64,000 nt of DNA, taken from contig NC_013943.1 of assembly GCF_000025725.1 (NCBI RefSeq), positions 1,612,001 through 1,676,000 of the forward strand, given 5' to 3'. The translations under genes and the position numbers were made by a program. Below, one piece after another: positions 8,402 to 16,807 of the stretch. Below the pieces are notes generated by a model. It did not search any database and was not told the origin of the DNA. It saw nothing but the letters and a program-made list of their open reading frames with translations. The stretch is from Denitrovibrio acetiphilus DSM 12809. GTDB taxonomy: Bacteria; Chrysiogenota; Deferribacteres; Deferribacterales; Geovibrionaceae. Numbering within the stretch: the first letter of the stretch is position 1; every line of letters begins with the position of its first letter.

Positions 8402-9267
8402 ACCAGATTCTGAACCTGTTCTCTGATTTTTTCAATCTCGCTTTTAGCTTCCACAACATTATTAATGATAGCTGTTTTCCCGCTTTTGGAGCCGATAGTA
8501 TTAAACTCACGGTTCAGCTCCTGACACATAAAGTCAAGTTTTTTACCACATGCTTCTTCGGTTGTCATTATTTTTACGAACTGTTCGACGTGAGAATCTA
8601 TACGGGTGATCTCTTCCTGAATGTCAGCTTTTTCACCCATAACAGCAGCTTCCTGTATTATCCGTTCTTCGTCAGTAACCCCCAGCTCGTTGATACGTTT
8701 GGTGAAACGCTCTTTCCAGTATTCAAAGACACCCGCTCTGTTTGCGTCTATCTCTTTTGCAATATTCTTAATAGTTTCGAGACGTTCACGCATATCAGCA
8801 GCGAGGTTTTCACCCTCTTTGCCACGCATGTCATTGAGATTTTCAGCACATTCTTTTACTGCATTCAGGACAAATTCACCGAGCTTTTCACCGACATCGT
8901 CAGTCTCTTCGGATTCGAGAATGTCATTAAAGCTGAGAACATGCTCAAGCTTGACTTCGCCCTCAATGCCGAATTTATTTTTAAGATCTGCAAAAACAGA
9001 CATATAGCTTGCCACAGCCTCTTCTCTCAATACGGGCTTGTATTGCTGTTTTTTGAGTTTGAGGTCAATGTTGATATCAACTTTTCCCCTTACCAAAATG
9101 TCTTTTACGATATTTTTAAGGTTAATTTCTATGAAGTTAAAAAGTCTCGGCATCCTTACGTTACTGTCGAAATACCTGCTGTTAACAGATTTCATCTCAA
9201 CTTTCAGGTCACAGAGATCATTTCCTGTGATAAGCTTTCCGTATCCTGTCATGCTTTTAGCGGTCAT
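8398..9267 (-). CDS. yicC: YicC/YloC-family endoribonuclease
   Basis: A 289-residue protein starting with the family signature KSMTGYGK and containing EMKSVNSRYFD near residues 25-35. The C-terminal half holds ERIIQEAAVMGEKADIQEEITRIDSH and KLDFMCQELNREFNTIGSK, which are characteristic of the YicC family and its DUF1732 domain. E. coli YicC is an RNase acting on the small RNA RyhB. First gene of the five-gene operon; divergent from the slipin gene across a 60-130 bp region. Confidence 0.9.
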   Translation of the reverse strand: MTAKSMTGYGKLITGNDLCDLKVEMKSVNSRYFDSNVRMPRLFNFIEINLKNIVKDILVRGKVDINIDLKLKKQQYKPVLREEAVASYMSVFADLKNKFGIEGEVKLEHVLSFNDILESEETDDVGEKLGEFVLNAVKECAENLNDMRGKEGENLAADMRERLETIKNIAKEIDANRAGVFEYWKERFTKRINELGVTDEERIIQEAAVMGEKADIQEEITRIDSHVEQFVKIMTTEEACGKKLDFMCQELNREFNTIGSKSGKTAIINNVVEAKSEIEKIREQVQNLV

Positions 9268-9400
9268 ATGTTACATCCGTTTTTTTTGACTGCGCTTTAA
9301 AAGTGTTTCTTTTTTAACACTGAGGCGTATGATAAGATTAACATTGCCCGCACAGTTTTTAGGGTCTAAAATGATAACGAATATGCTGAGGGAGGTCAAT

Positions 9401-10141
9401 ATGTTTCATCCGGCAATTATACTTGTCTTGCTGGTTTTGATTGTGTTTGTGAATTCAGTTAAGATACTGAAAGAATACGAAAGAGGCGTTGTTCTGCGTC
9501 TGGGACGCTTTGTCAGTGTCCGTGGTCCCGGTTTGATAATCCTTATCCCATGGCTGGAAAAAATGACAAAAGTCAGCCTTAGAACTGTTGTAATGGATGT
9601 TCCTCCGCAGGATGTCATTACAAAAGATAACGTCAGCGTTAAAGTCAACGCTGTACTTTATTTCCGGGCTATTGAGCCGGATAAAGCAATATTAGAAGTG
9701 GATGACTACTTCTTTGCCACAAGTCAGCTTTCCCAGACAACTCTCAGGAGCATTCTGGGGCAGTTTGAGCTGGACGACCTCTTAAGCGAAAGAGATACGA
9801 TAAATCAGAAGCTTCAGGATGTTATCGACAGTCAGACAGACCCTTGGGGTGTTAAAATAAGCGCTGTGGAGATAAAACATATCGATCTGCCCACAGAAAT
9901 GCAGAGAGCTATGGCAAAACAGGCGGAAGCAGAAAGAGAAAGACGGGCGAAGATTATCGCTGCCGAGGGAGAGCTTCAGGCATCCCAGAAACTGCACGAG
10001 GCATCAGAAATTATGTCCCAAAACCCTGTAACCATCCAGATCAGATATCTCCAGACCTTGAATCAGATAGCTTCCGACAGAACAAATACTATTGTTTTTC
10101 CGTTCGGATTAGATAAAATCCAGGAAATGTTCAAGAAATAA
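9401..10141 (+). CDS. Slipin (stomatin/prohibitin SPFH-family membrane protein)
   Basis: 246 residues from the ATG at 9401, chosen because GGAGG lies 6 bp upstream at 9391-9395. One N-terminal transmembrane helix ([17 protein letters not shown]) is followed by the SPFH domain: [39 protein letters not shown] and [21 protein letters not shown] coiled-coil segment rich in [17 protein letters not shown] comes next. Such proteins form oligomeric rings at membrane microdomains, usually with a NfeD partner, which is absent next door. A terminator follows, so it is monocistronic. Confidence 0.9.
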   Translation: MFHPAIILVLLVLIVFVNSVKILKEYERGVVLRLGRFVSVRGPGLIILIPWLEKMTKVSLRTVVMDVPPQDVITKDNVSVKVNAVLYFRAIEPDKAILEVDDYFFATSQLSQTTLRSILGQFELDDLLSERDTINQKLQDVIDSQTDPWGVKISAVEIKHIDLPTEMQRAMAKQAEAERERRAKIIAAEGELQASQKLHEASEIMSQNPVTIQIRYLQTLNQIASDRTNTIVFPFGLDKIQEMFKK

Positions 10142-10148
10142 ACTCAAC

Positions 10149-10176
10149 AAGGGGTGCTTGCCACCCCTTTTGTTTT
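10149..10176 (+). terminator. Rho-independent terminator after slipin
   Basis: An 8-bp stem AAGGGGTG/CACCCCTT (10149-10156 with 10162-10169) closes a 5-nt loop and is followed by a T-rich tract. Confidence 0.85.
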
Positions 10177-10245
10177 TCTCCATAGTCATTAGTTATTAAA
10201 AATCATTCAACCAAAGTAGTTTATAACCACACAAAGATACAAAAA

Positions 10246-10590
10246 CGTCATTGCGAACTCGCCAGAGTGAAGCAATCTATAACTACCAGAAACATTCCAC
10301 AAGGTAAGATTGCTTCGTCATGCTACTCCTCGCAAAGACAAAAGCACGTCATTGCGAACTCGTCAGAGTGAAGTAATCTATAACCACCAGAAACATTCTC
10401 ACAGGATAAGATTGCTTCGTCATGTTATTCCTCGCAAAGACACAAAGACGTCATTGCGAACTCGCAGAGTGAAGCAATCTGCAACCACTAGAAACGTCCC
10501 ACAAGACAAGATTGCTTCGTCATGCTATTCCTCGCAAAGACAAAAGCACGTCATTGCGAACTCGACAGAGTGAAGCAATCTGCAAAAACA
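10246..10590. repeat. Tandem array of approximately 101-bp palindromic repeat units
   Basis: Units begin with CGTCATTGCGAACTCG at 10246, 10347, 10449 and 10549, so the period is 100-102 bp with three full copies and a partial fourth. Each unit pairs a left part (TCATTGCGAACTC...AGAGTGAAGCAATCT) with a right part (AGATTGCTTCGTCATGCTATTCCTCGCAAAGAC), which can fold into one long imperfect hairpin. The right-part phrase also occurs in the repeats at 1983-2242 and 25786-26042. The gap between slipin and GAPDH holds nothing else I can see apart from short AT-rich flanks. Confidence 0.9.
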
Positions 10591-10725
10591 TAATCATTAT
10601 ACTTTAAACTCTATAGATATTTTCAATAATTGTAATTTCTTCTTCAATTTTTCTGATAATGTGTTATGTATAGACCGTTTAAACATATACATTTATATAA
10701 ACATATTTTAAATAGGAGCCAATTC

Positions 10726-12174
10726 ATGAGCCAGGTAAACACAGAAGTCTACATTCAGGACTGGAATGAGCGTGAAGACATCGCATCGCAGATGGTTCCC
10801 CTCATCACAAAGTTATACAAAGAGAGGGGTGTCGTAACACGTCTTTTCAGCCAATCTCTTTTCCGTAAAGATCCGGTAAACATTCTTAAGTCCCACAGGT
10901 TTTCCCGCCTGATAATCGAACATGAAATATCTGTCAGGGAAACATTCCCTATCCTTCAGGCTCTTGCCGAGATGGAACTCTGCCCGTGTACAATAGACAT
11001 CGGTCGTCTGTATGCAAAATACGAAAAAACAGATAAGTCTGAACCAGTGGGTATCTTCGTACAAAAAGAGCTTGCAAACATCAATACTGGTATTGATGAC
11101 CACAGAGAAGACAGAGATGTTGTCCTTTACGGTTTCGGACGCATAGGAAGGCTCCTTGCAAGAATACTAGTTAACCGTTCAGGAGCTTCAAAAGGGCTGC
11201 GCCTCAGAGCTGTTGTTGTCCGCAATACAGCCAAAAAGGATCTCGCGAAAAGAGCAAGCCTCCTTCGCAGAGACTCTGTTCACGGAGCTTTCGACGGAAC
11301 AATTATTGTCGTCGATGAAGAAGATGCAATCATCGTGAACGGCAACTACATCAAATTCATCTTCGCAGACAGCCCCGAGGAGGTGGACTATACAGCTCAC
11401 GGTATCGACAGAGCCATACTCATCGACAACACCGGTAAATGGAGAGACGAGGAAGGACTTTCCAAACACCTGAAGTCAAAAGGTGTCGATAAAGTTGTCC
11501 TCACAGCACCGGGCAAAGGTGATCTGCCGAACATAGTTTACGGCATAAACCAGCATGTTATCAAAGAGGAAGACAGAATAATCACGGCTGCCAGCTGTAC
11601 AACTAATGCAATAGCACCAACACTTAAAGTTATAAATGACAAATTCGGCATAGTTAACGGACATGTTGAAACATGTCACTCATTTACCAATGACCAGAAC
11701 CTTATAGACAACTATCACAAAAGTGACAGACGGGGGAGAAGTGCACCTCTCAACATGGTAATAACCGAAACCGGTGCAGCAAAAGCGGTTGCGAAAACAC
11801 TTCCGGAGCTTGCAGGCAAACTGACAGGAAATGCTATACGCGTCCCCACACCAAACGTCTCTCTGGCTATACTGAACCTTACTCTCAGCAAGGAAACCAC
11901 AAAGGAAGAGATGAACACTTTCCTCAGAGACAAGTCACTTGATTCTGTGAACTCTGATCAGATAGGTTATGTAAACTCTCCGGAAATAGTTTCAAGCGAT
12001 TTTGTGGGAAACAAGTTTTCAGGAATAGTTGACGGTCTTGCTACGATAGTTGACGGGAGCAGAGCTGTTGTCTATGTCTGGTATGACAACGAATACGGGT
12101 ACAGCCGTCAGGTTAACCGTATTGCGGAATACCTTTGCGGACTCCGCCTGAAAACATACCCTGAAAGATACTGA
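10726..12174 (+). CDS. gap: Glyceraldehyde-3-phosphate dehydrogenase, long N-terminally extended type
   Basis: 482 residues from ATG 10726, chosen for the TAGGAG site 8 bp upstream. GAPDH proper starts near residue 128 with the Rossmann motif VVLYGFGRIGRLLARIL. The catalytic Cys sits in AASCTTNAIAPTL, the partner His in ETCHSFTNDQNL, and the C-terminus has VYVWYDNEYGYSRQVNRI. It oxidises glyceraldehyde-3-phosphate to 1,3-bisphosphoglycerate with NAD(P)+. The first 120 residues, not part of standard GAPDH (about 335 residues), are helical and charged; long forms of this kind exist in some proteobacteria. No glycolytic neighbours; monocistronic. Confidence 0.88.
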   Translation: MSQVNTEVYIQDWNEREDIASQMVPLITKLYKERGVVTRLFSQSLFRKDPVNILKSHRFSRLIIEHEISVRETFPILQALAEMELCPCTIDIGRLYAKYEKTDKSEPVGIFVQKELANINTGIDDHREDRDVVLYGFGRIGRLLARILVNRSGASKGLRLRAVVVRNTAKKDLAKRASLLRRDSVHGAFDGTIIVVDEEDAIIVNGNYIKFIFADSPEEVDYTAHGIDRAILIDNTGKWRDEEGLSKHLKSKGVDKVVLTAPGKGDLPNIVYGINQHVIKEEDRIITAASCTTNAIAPTLKVINDKFGIVNGHVETCHSFTNDQNLIDNYHKSDRRGRSAPLNMVITETGAAKAVAKTLPELAGKLTGNAIRVPTPNVSLAILNLTLSKETTKEEMNTFLRDKSLDSVNSDQIGYVNSPEIVSSDFVGNKFSGIVDGLATIVDGSRAVVYVWYDNEYGYSRQVNRIAEYLCGLRLKTYPERY

Positions 12175-12232
12175 GACAGTAATCAGAAACTAACCTGTAA
12201 ATTTACTACAGGACGCTGAAAATAGTATACAG

Positions 12233-12265
12233 GAGCCGGTACTTTCATGTGTCGGCTCTTTTTTT
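12233..12265 (+). terminator. Rho-independent terminator after GAPDH
   Basis: GAGCCG (12233-12238) pairs with CGGCTC (12253-12258) and is followed by seven T. Confidence 0.85.
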
Positions 12266-12379
12266 CATATCCTGCTTGCAAATTTCTATAAAATCCGTAA
12301 AATTCTTTCTGTTTGTCTGACACTATTATATGTTAGAATCATAAAGTTAATAACCCTACACAAGGGCGAGGTTTAGTTA

Positions 12380-13498
12380 ATGAATAAAGCTTATCTTGTA
12401 CTCTCCGACGGAACTGTTTTTGAAGGTCAGAGCTTCGGCGCAGAAGCCACTAAGACAGGGGAAGTTGTTTTCAACACTTCTATGTCCGGCTATCAGGAGA
12501 TACTCACAGACCCGTCTTACTACGGTCAGATGGTGACAATGACATATCCGCTGATAGGAAACTCTGGCATAAACAGCGAAGATTTCGAATCTGACAATGT
12601 CTGGCTTTCTGCTTTCATAGTGAAGGAATACAGCCAGCTTTACAGCAACTATCGTGCTGATAAATCTCTTGGCGATTTTTTAAAGGAACAAGGTGTCATC
12701 GGCATCGAAGGTATTGATACACGTATGCTTGTACGCCACATCCGCGAACAGGGCTCTATGAATGCTGTCCTGAGTACTGAGATTGATGATATAGACAATC
12801 TTAAAAAGATGGCAGCGGCAATACCAAGTATTGAAGGTCAGGACTACGTTAAAGAAGTTACATGTAAAAAGCCCTATGAGTGGACACAGAAAACATGGAC
12901 TATTGAAAACGGATACACTGACTGCACTGCCCCGAAAAGACATATTGTCGCAATAGATTTCGGCATAAAAAAGAATATTCTACGCTATTTTGCAGATATG
13001 GATTGTAAAGTTACCGTTGTCCCTGCTGACACTCCTTTCAGCGAAATTGAAAAGCTAAACCCTGACGGTGTCTTTCTTTCAAATGGTCCCGGAGACCCGG
13101 AACCGATCGTTTACGGCATTGAAACAGCCAGAATGGTACTTGAGAAATATCCGACATTCGGCATCTGCCTGGGCAACCAGATACTCGGTCTTGCCCTCGG
13201 TGGAAAAACATATAAGCTCAAATTCGGTCACCACGGCGGAAACCAGCCGGTAAAAGACCTCGAGACAGGCAAAGTTGAGATAACACCACAGAACCACTGT
13301 TTTGCTGTGGACGTTGACAGCCTTGGCGACAGGGTCGAGGTTACACATGTCAACCTTAACGATAACACAGTCGAAGGGCTGCGCCATAAAGACTATCCGC
13401 TCTTTTCTGTGCAGTACCACCCAGAAAACGGCCCCGGACCACAGGATGCGGCATATCTTTTTAAGCGTTTTATCGAAATGATTGATAATAACAAATAA
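12380..13498 (+). CDS. carA: Carbamoyl-phosphate synthase small (glutaminase) subunit
   Basis: A 372-residue class I glutamine amidotransferase that supplies ammonia to CarB for arginine and pyrimidine synthesis. The N-terminal CarA domain has FNTSMSGYQEILTDPSY and VKEYS. The C-terminal glutaminase domain (from about residue 185) has FLSNGPGDPEP, the nucleophile in FGICLGNQILGLALGG, GHHGGNQPV, and the His-Glu pair in SVQYHPENGPGP. It is full length. carB is not adjacent, unlike in many bacteria; mltG follows after 2 bp, so the two are co-transcribed. Confidence 0.95.
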   Translation: MNKAYLVLSDGTVFEGQSFGAEATKTGEVVFNTSMSGYQEILTDPSYYGQMVTMTYPLIGNSGINSEDFESDNVWLSAFIVKEYSQLYSNYRADKSLGDFLKEQGVIGIEGIDTRMLVRHIREQGSMNAVLSTEIDDIDNLKKMAAAIPSIEGQDYVKEVTCKKPYEWTQKTWTIENGYTDCTAPKRHIVAIDFGIKKNILRYFADMDCKVTVVPADTPFSEIEKLNPDGVFLSNGPGDPEPIVYGIETARMVLEKYPTFGICLGNQILGLALGGKTYKLKFGHHGGNQPVKDLETGKVEITPQNHCFAVDVDSLGDRVEVTHVNLNDNTVEGLRHKDYPLFSVQYHPENGPGPQDAAYLFKRFIEMIDNNK

Positions 13499-13500
13499 TA

Positions 13501-14502
13501 ATGTATAAAATATTCGGTCTTGCCGTCATACTGGCGGCTTTCCTTTTAACTTCCATTGCAGGGTATTGGATAATCCAGTGTGAAAAATTTCTGGACAATA
13601 CCATTGTGACAGTTGAGCTGAATATTGAGCAAAATGAAACTTTTAACGGTCTTTATAAAAGACTTTTCGCACATCTGGATACTCCGCCTTTTTTCAGACT
13701 GTATCTCATCAAAAAAGTTAAACTAGACAGAAATATTAAATACGGATACTACCGTGCCGACAAACTCCCCGTCAGACGCATTGTTGATGCCATAATGAAA
13801 GGACGACAGTCCACAATAAAGGTCACCATCCCCGAAGGCTATAATATGTATGACGTGGCAAACAGAATGTCTGAACGGATAGTTGAGAGTCCCGGAGAAT
13901 TTCTGAAGACGGTTAAAGATAAAACATACATTAAAAACCTTACCGGTATGGGGTACCAGACCCTTGAGGGATTTCTCTATCCTGACACATATTTCTTCTC
14001 CCCAAAGTCCGAACCGCAGTATGTCATATCTGCGATGTATCAGGCTTTTCTTAAATCACTCCCAGAGCATTTCGACGAGAAAGCAGAAAAGCTCGGACTC
14101 ACAAGATATCAGGCTGTCATACTGGCATCTATAATACAGAAAGAGACATATGACCCTCTGGAAGCTCCGCTGATAGCATCTGTCTTTCACAACAGGATGA
14201 AATATCGTATGCGCCTTCAGGCTGATCCGACAATAATCTATGGTCTTTACCCTGAATTTGACGGGAATATACGCAAAACAGACCTACGTGACAGGTCAAA
14301 CCCTTATAACACATATAAGATAAACGGTCTTCCGCCCACTCCTATATGCAGCCCATCCATTGTTGCACTGGAAGCTGCCGTTAATCCTGCCGATACAAAA
14401 TATCTGTATTTTGTTGCTGATAAAGAACGGAAACATATATTCTCTACCAACTATGACGAACACATGCGGCAGGTTTATTACCACCAAAAGCTGAACCGAT
14501 AA
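13501..14502 (+). CDS. mltG: Endolytic peptidoglycan transglycosylase MltG (YceG-like)
   Basis: A 333-residue inner-membrane protein with one N-terminal anchor (IFGLAVILAAFLLTSIAGYWI). A LysM-like region follows (TVELNIEQNETFNGLYKRL ... VTIPEGYNMYDVANRM). The catalytic YceG domain has TLEGFLYPDTYFF, the active-site Glu in LASIIQKETYDP, and VFHNRMKYRMRLQADPTIIYGL. It cleaves nascent glycan strands and is thought to set their length. It starts 2 bp after carA. Confidence 0.93.
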   Translation: MYKIFGLAVILAAFLLTSIAGYWIIQCEKFLDNTIVTVELNIEQNETFNGLYKRLFAHLDTPPFFRLYLIKKVKLDRNIKYGYYRADKLPVRRIVDAIMKGRQSTIKVTIPEGYNMYDVANRMSERIVESPGEFLKTVKDKTYIKNLTGMGYQTLEGFLYPDTYFFSPKSEPQYVISAMYQAFLKSLPEHFDEKAEKLGLTRYQAVILASIIQKETYDPLEAPLIASVFHNRMKYRMRLQADPTIIYGLYPEFDGNIRKTDLRDRSNPYNTYKINGLPPTPICSPSIVALEAAVNPADTKYLYFVADKERKHIFSTNYDEHMRQVYYHQKLNR

Positions 14503-14548
14503 ACCGGTTCCCCTTTAATAAAATATATTTGCACATTATTATTAACTT

Positions 14549-15892
14549 ATGTCAAAACATATAAATGTACGTGTACATAATACAAAGACTCTTGAAATAA
14601 AACTGGAATACATCCCCGCAGACCAGCCGGACACATCGGACTATGTTATTGACCTTTATCTATCCATGCCGGCAAATATGAGTATAAACGAAAATACTTA
14701 TGAAAAAAGATATTTCTACTACGATCTTTTCCGGTCTATACGTCTGAAATCCCCTGACTTTATGCTTAATAAATACTATAACAGACTTAAGAATTTTGAT
14801 GAATCCTGCTCAGGCGAAATACACGAGAAGAGCTGTGTGTATACCTTTAAGAAATTCATAACCGGATATAGGTCTATGCTCAGAAACTCCGCTGGAGCCC
14901 TTGGAAAAACAAGCATAGAGGCAGATATCGAATATCTTCTTGAAAATGTTCACAAGAACAGGAGTGTTTTCCGGCGACTCCACAGGGAGTTCGGAGACAA
15001 GCACCCTATGTTTTCTATGGCGGACGAGTTCACAAGCATTGTGACAAACATATATCTCGTTCGCTTATATGAAAAAATCAGACACCACAATAAGATTCTT
15101 AATACAATAAAAAGCGAACTCAAATATAGACGGAAACACTTTCCAATGTCTGTTCCCGGGGATGAAGATCAGAACAGCAGGCTTATCAGCAGATATGATT
15201 ACCTCAAAGGGTATTTCTATAATGTACTCTCACTTCGGGCTAAACGAAAAGCAGGCGACAAAGCTGTTAAGAATTTCTTATACGCTTCCGCTGCCGGTCT
15301 ATCTATGATTATCGCAACAGTCATAGCCTTCTGGGCACAGCAGAGATACGGTAACTTCACCCTAGCCTTTTTCGTTGCCCTTGTGGTCGGCTACATGTTT
15401 AAGGACAGGATAAAGGACGGTGTAAGGTCACTGCTGGAAAAACTCGCGTCTCCTATCATCTACGACTATGTGACTCTTATATATGAAAGTTCCGGAGAAT
15501 ACGCCATGGGCAAAACCTGGGAACGTGCCGGTTTTGTGGAAGGAAACAGATTGAACGCTGATATCGACATATCCAGAACGGACAACAGAAATATTCTCCA
15601 CTTCAACAAAAAAGTGCACATAAAGAACAGTAAGATCAAAAAGCTGCTGGACCCTGAAATACACGGCATTACTGACCTTATGAGACTTAATATCAGCAGG
15701 TTTACATCGGGACTTGAAGAACCTCTCGCACTGATGTACTCTGTTCGGGATGAAAAACTGGAAAAGACCTTTGCTGAAAAGATATATGATGTTGAGGTCT
15801 TTTTGCAGATTGCAGCAAGCGGAAGGTCTGAAACACTTAAAGGCATCATGACTCTCACCGCAAAAGGAATTAAAAATTTTAGGATAGTTTAA
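14549..15892 (+). CDS. Membrane protein of unknown function
   Basis: A 447-residue protein I do not recognise. Residues 1-240 are polar and basic with a predicted helical segment (KHFPMSVPGDEDQNSRLISRYD). Two adjacent transmembrane helices lie near residues 247-285 (FLYASAAGLSMIIATVIAF and FTLAFFVALVVGYMFKD). The remaining 160 residues look cytoplasmic and strand-rich. No clear ribosome site precedes the ATG; translation may depend on coupling. It sits between mltG and ppx, whose start is immediately after its stop, so it belongs to the carA-mltG-ppx-DUF445 transcription unit. Confidence 0.7.
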   Translation: MSKHINVRVHNTKTLEIKLEYIPADQPDTSDYVIDLYLSMPANMSINENTYEKRYFYYDLFRSIRLKSPDFMLNKYYNRLKNFDESCSGEIHEKSCVYTFKKFITGYRSMLRNSAGALGKTSIEADIEYLLENVHKNRSVFRRLHREFGDKHPMFSMADEFTSIVTNIYLVRLYEKIRHHNKILNTIKSELKYRRKHFPMSVPGDEDQNSRLISRYDYLKGYFYNVLSLRAKRKAGDKAVKNFLYASAAGLSMIIATVIAFWAQQRYGNFTLAFFVALVVGYMFKDRIKDGVRSLLEKLASPIIYDYVTLIYESSGEYAMGKTWERAGFVEGNRLNADIDISRTDNRNILHFNKKVHIKNSKIKKLLDPEIHGITDLMRLNISRFTSGLEEPLALMYSVRDEKLEKTFAEKIYDVEVFLQIAASGRSETLKGIMTLTAKGIKNFRIV

Positions 15893-16807
15893 ATGAAAGT
15901 TGCAGCTATAGACATAGGCTCCAATGCTGTCAGACTGCTCATAGCAGAAGTCGAAGGCAGAAAGATCAAAGAAACCTGCTACACCAAAAGATACATTACA
16001 AAACTTGGGGAAAACATTAACAGTCAGCAGTTATTGAGCGATACCTCAATTGAACGAACCATAACAGCCCTTAAAGACTTCGTAATCACCATCAACGAAC
16101 ATAAAGTTGACAGAGTTCACGCTGTCGCCACAAGTGCTGTACGAGAGGCAAAAAATCCGGAACTGCTAACTGCGGGAGCGAAAGAGCTAGGGCTGCGTAT
16201 AGAGATTATTGATGGCGATACCGAGGCAGGACTGATCTATGACGGCGTCACAGCCGGGATAGACACTGAAGGCAAGAAAGTGCTTATGTTTGACATTGGC
16301 GGCGGCTCAACAGAATTTATTTACGCAGACCCTGAAAAAGGGCGTGCAGGGATAAGTATCCCTATGGGCGTCGTGAAAATGGCAGAAATGTATAACTTTA
16401 AGCAGGTTGTTAACATGGAGCACATGGACAGGATGCGTATACCGGTTTTCAGCCTTATTGATCAGGTTTTAAAAACGCTGGAGTGCAAGCCGGATGTACT
16501 GATCGGTTCCGCAGGAACCCCTACTACGCTGGCGGCAATGGATATGCAGATGACAACATATGACCAGAAGAAAGTAAACGGATACGTGATCCCTATTGAA
16601 AAGATAAAAGAACACTTCGACAAACTATGCTCGATGACATCCGAAGAACGCCTTAATGTCCCGGGAATGGAACAGGGGCGAGAAGAGATAATCATCCCCG
16701 GCATACTTATTGCCGGAGAACTTATGAATATGATCGGTATATACGATCTTCAGGTTTCAGACTACGGACTAAGGGAGGGACTGGCAATTGCAATCGCAAA
16801 TGTATAG
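15893..16807 (+). CDS. ppx: Exopolyphosphatase / guanosine pentaphosphate phosphohydrolase family protein
   Basis: A 304-residue member of the Ppx/GppA family with the sugar-kinase/HSP70 fold. The phosphate-binding loops are AIDIGSNAVRLLIAEV (residues 4-19) and FDIGGGSTEFIY (around 139-150). HAVATSAVREAKN and the catalytic Glu in GDTEAGLIYDG are present. It hydrolyses inorganic polyphosphate or pppGpp; which one cannot be told from sequence. The short (about 300-residue) form lacks the C-terminal HD domain of E. coli Ppx. The stop overlaps the next gene. Confidence 0.88.
   Translation: MKVAAIDIGSNAVRLLIAEVEGRKIKETCYTKRYITKLGENINSQQLLSDTSIERTITALKDFVITINEHKVDRVHAVATSAVREAKNPELLTAGAKELGLRIEIIDGDTEAGLIYDGVTAGIDTEGKKVLMFDIGGGSTEFIYADPEKGRAGISIPMGVVKMAEMYNFKQVVNMEHMDRMRIPVFSLIDQVLKTLECKPDVLIGSAGTPTTLAAMDMQMTTYDQKKVNGYVIPIEKIKEHFDKLCSMTSEERLNVPGMEQGREEIIIPGILIAGELMNMIGIYDLQVSDYGLREGLAIAIANV

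Noticed and set aside
10246-10590. CRISPR array
   Set aside because: Units are about 101 bp, nearly identical throughout with no variable spacers, and each is itself a palindrome; no cas genes are near.
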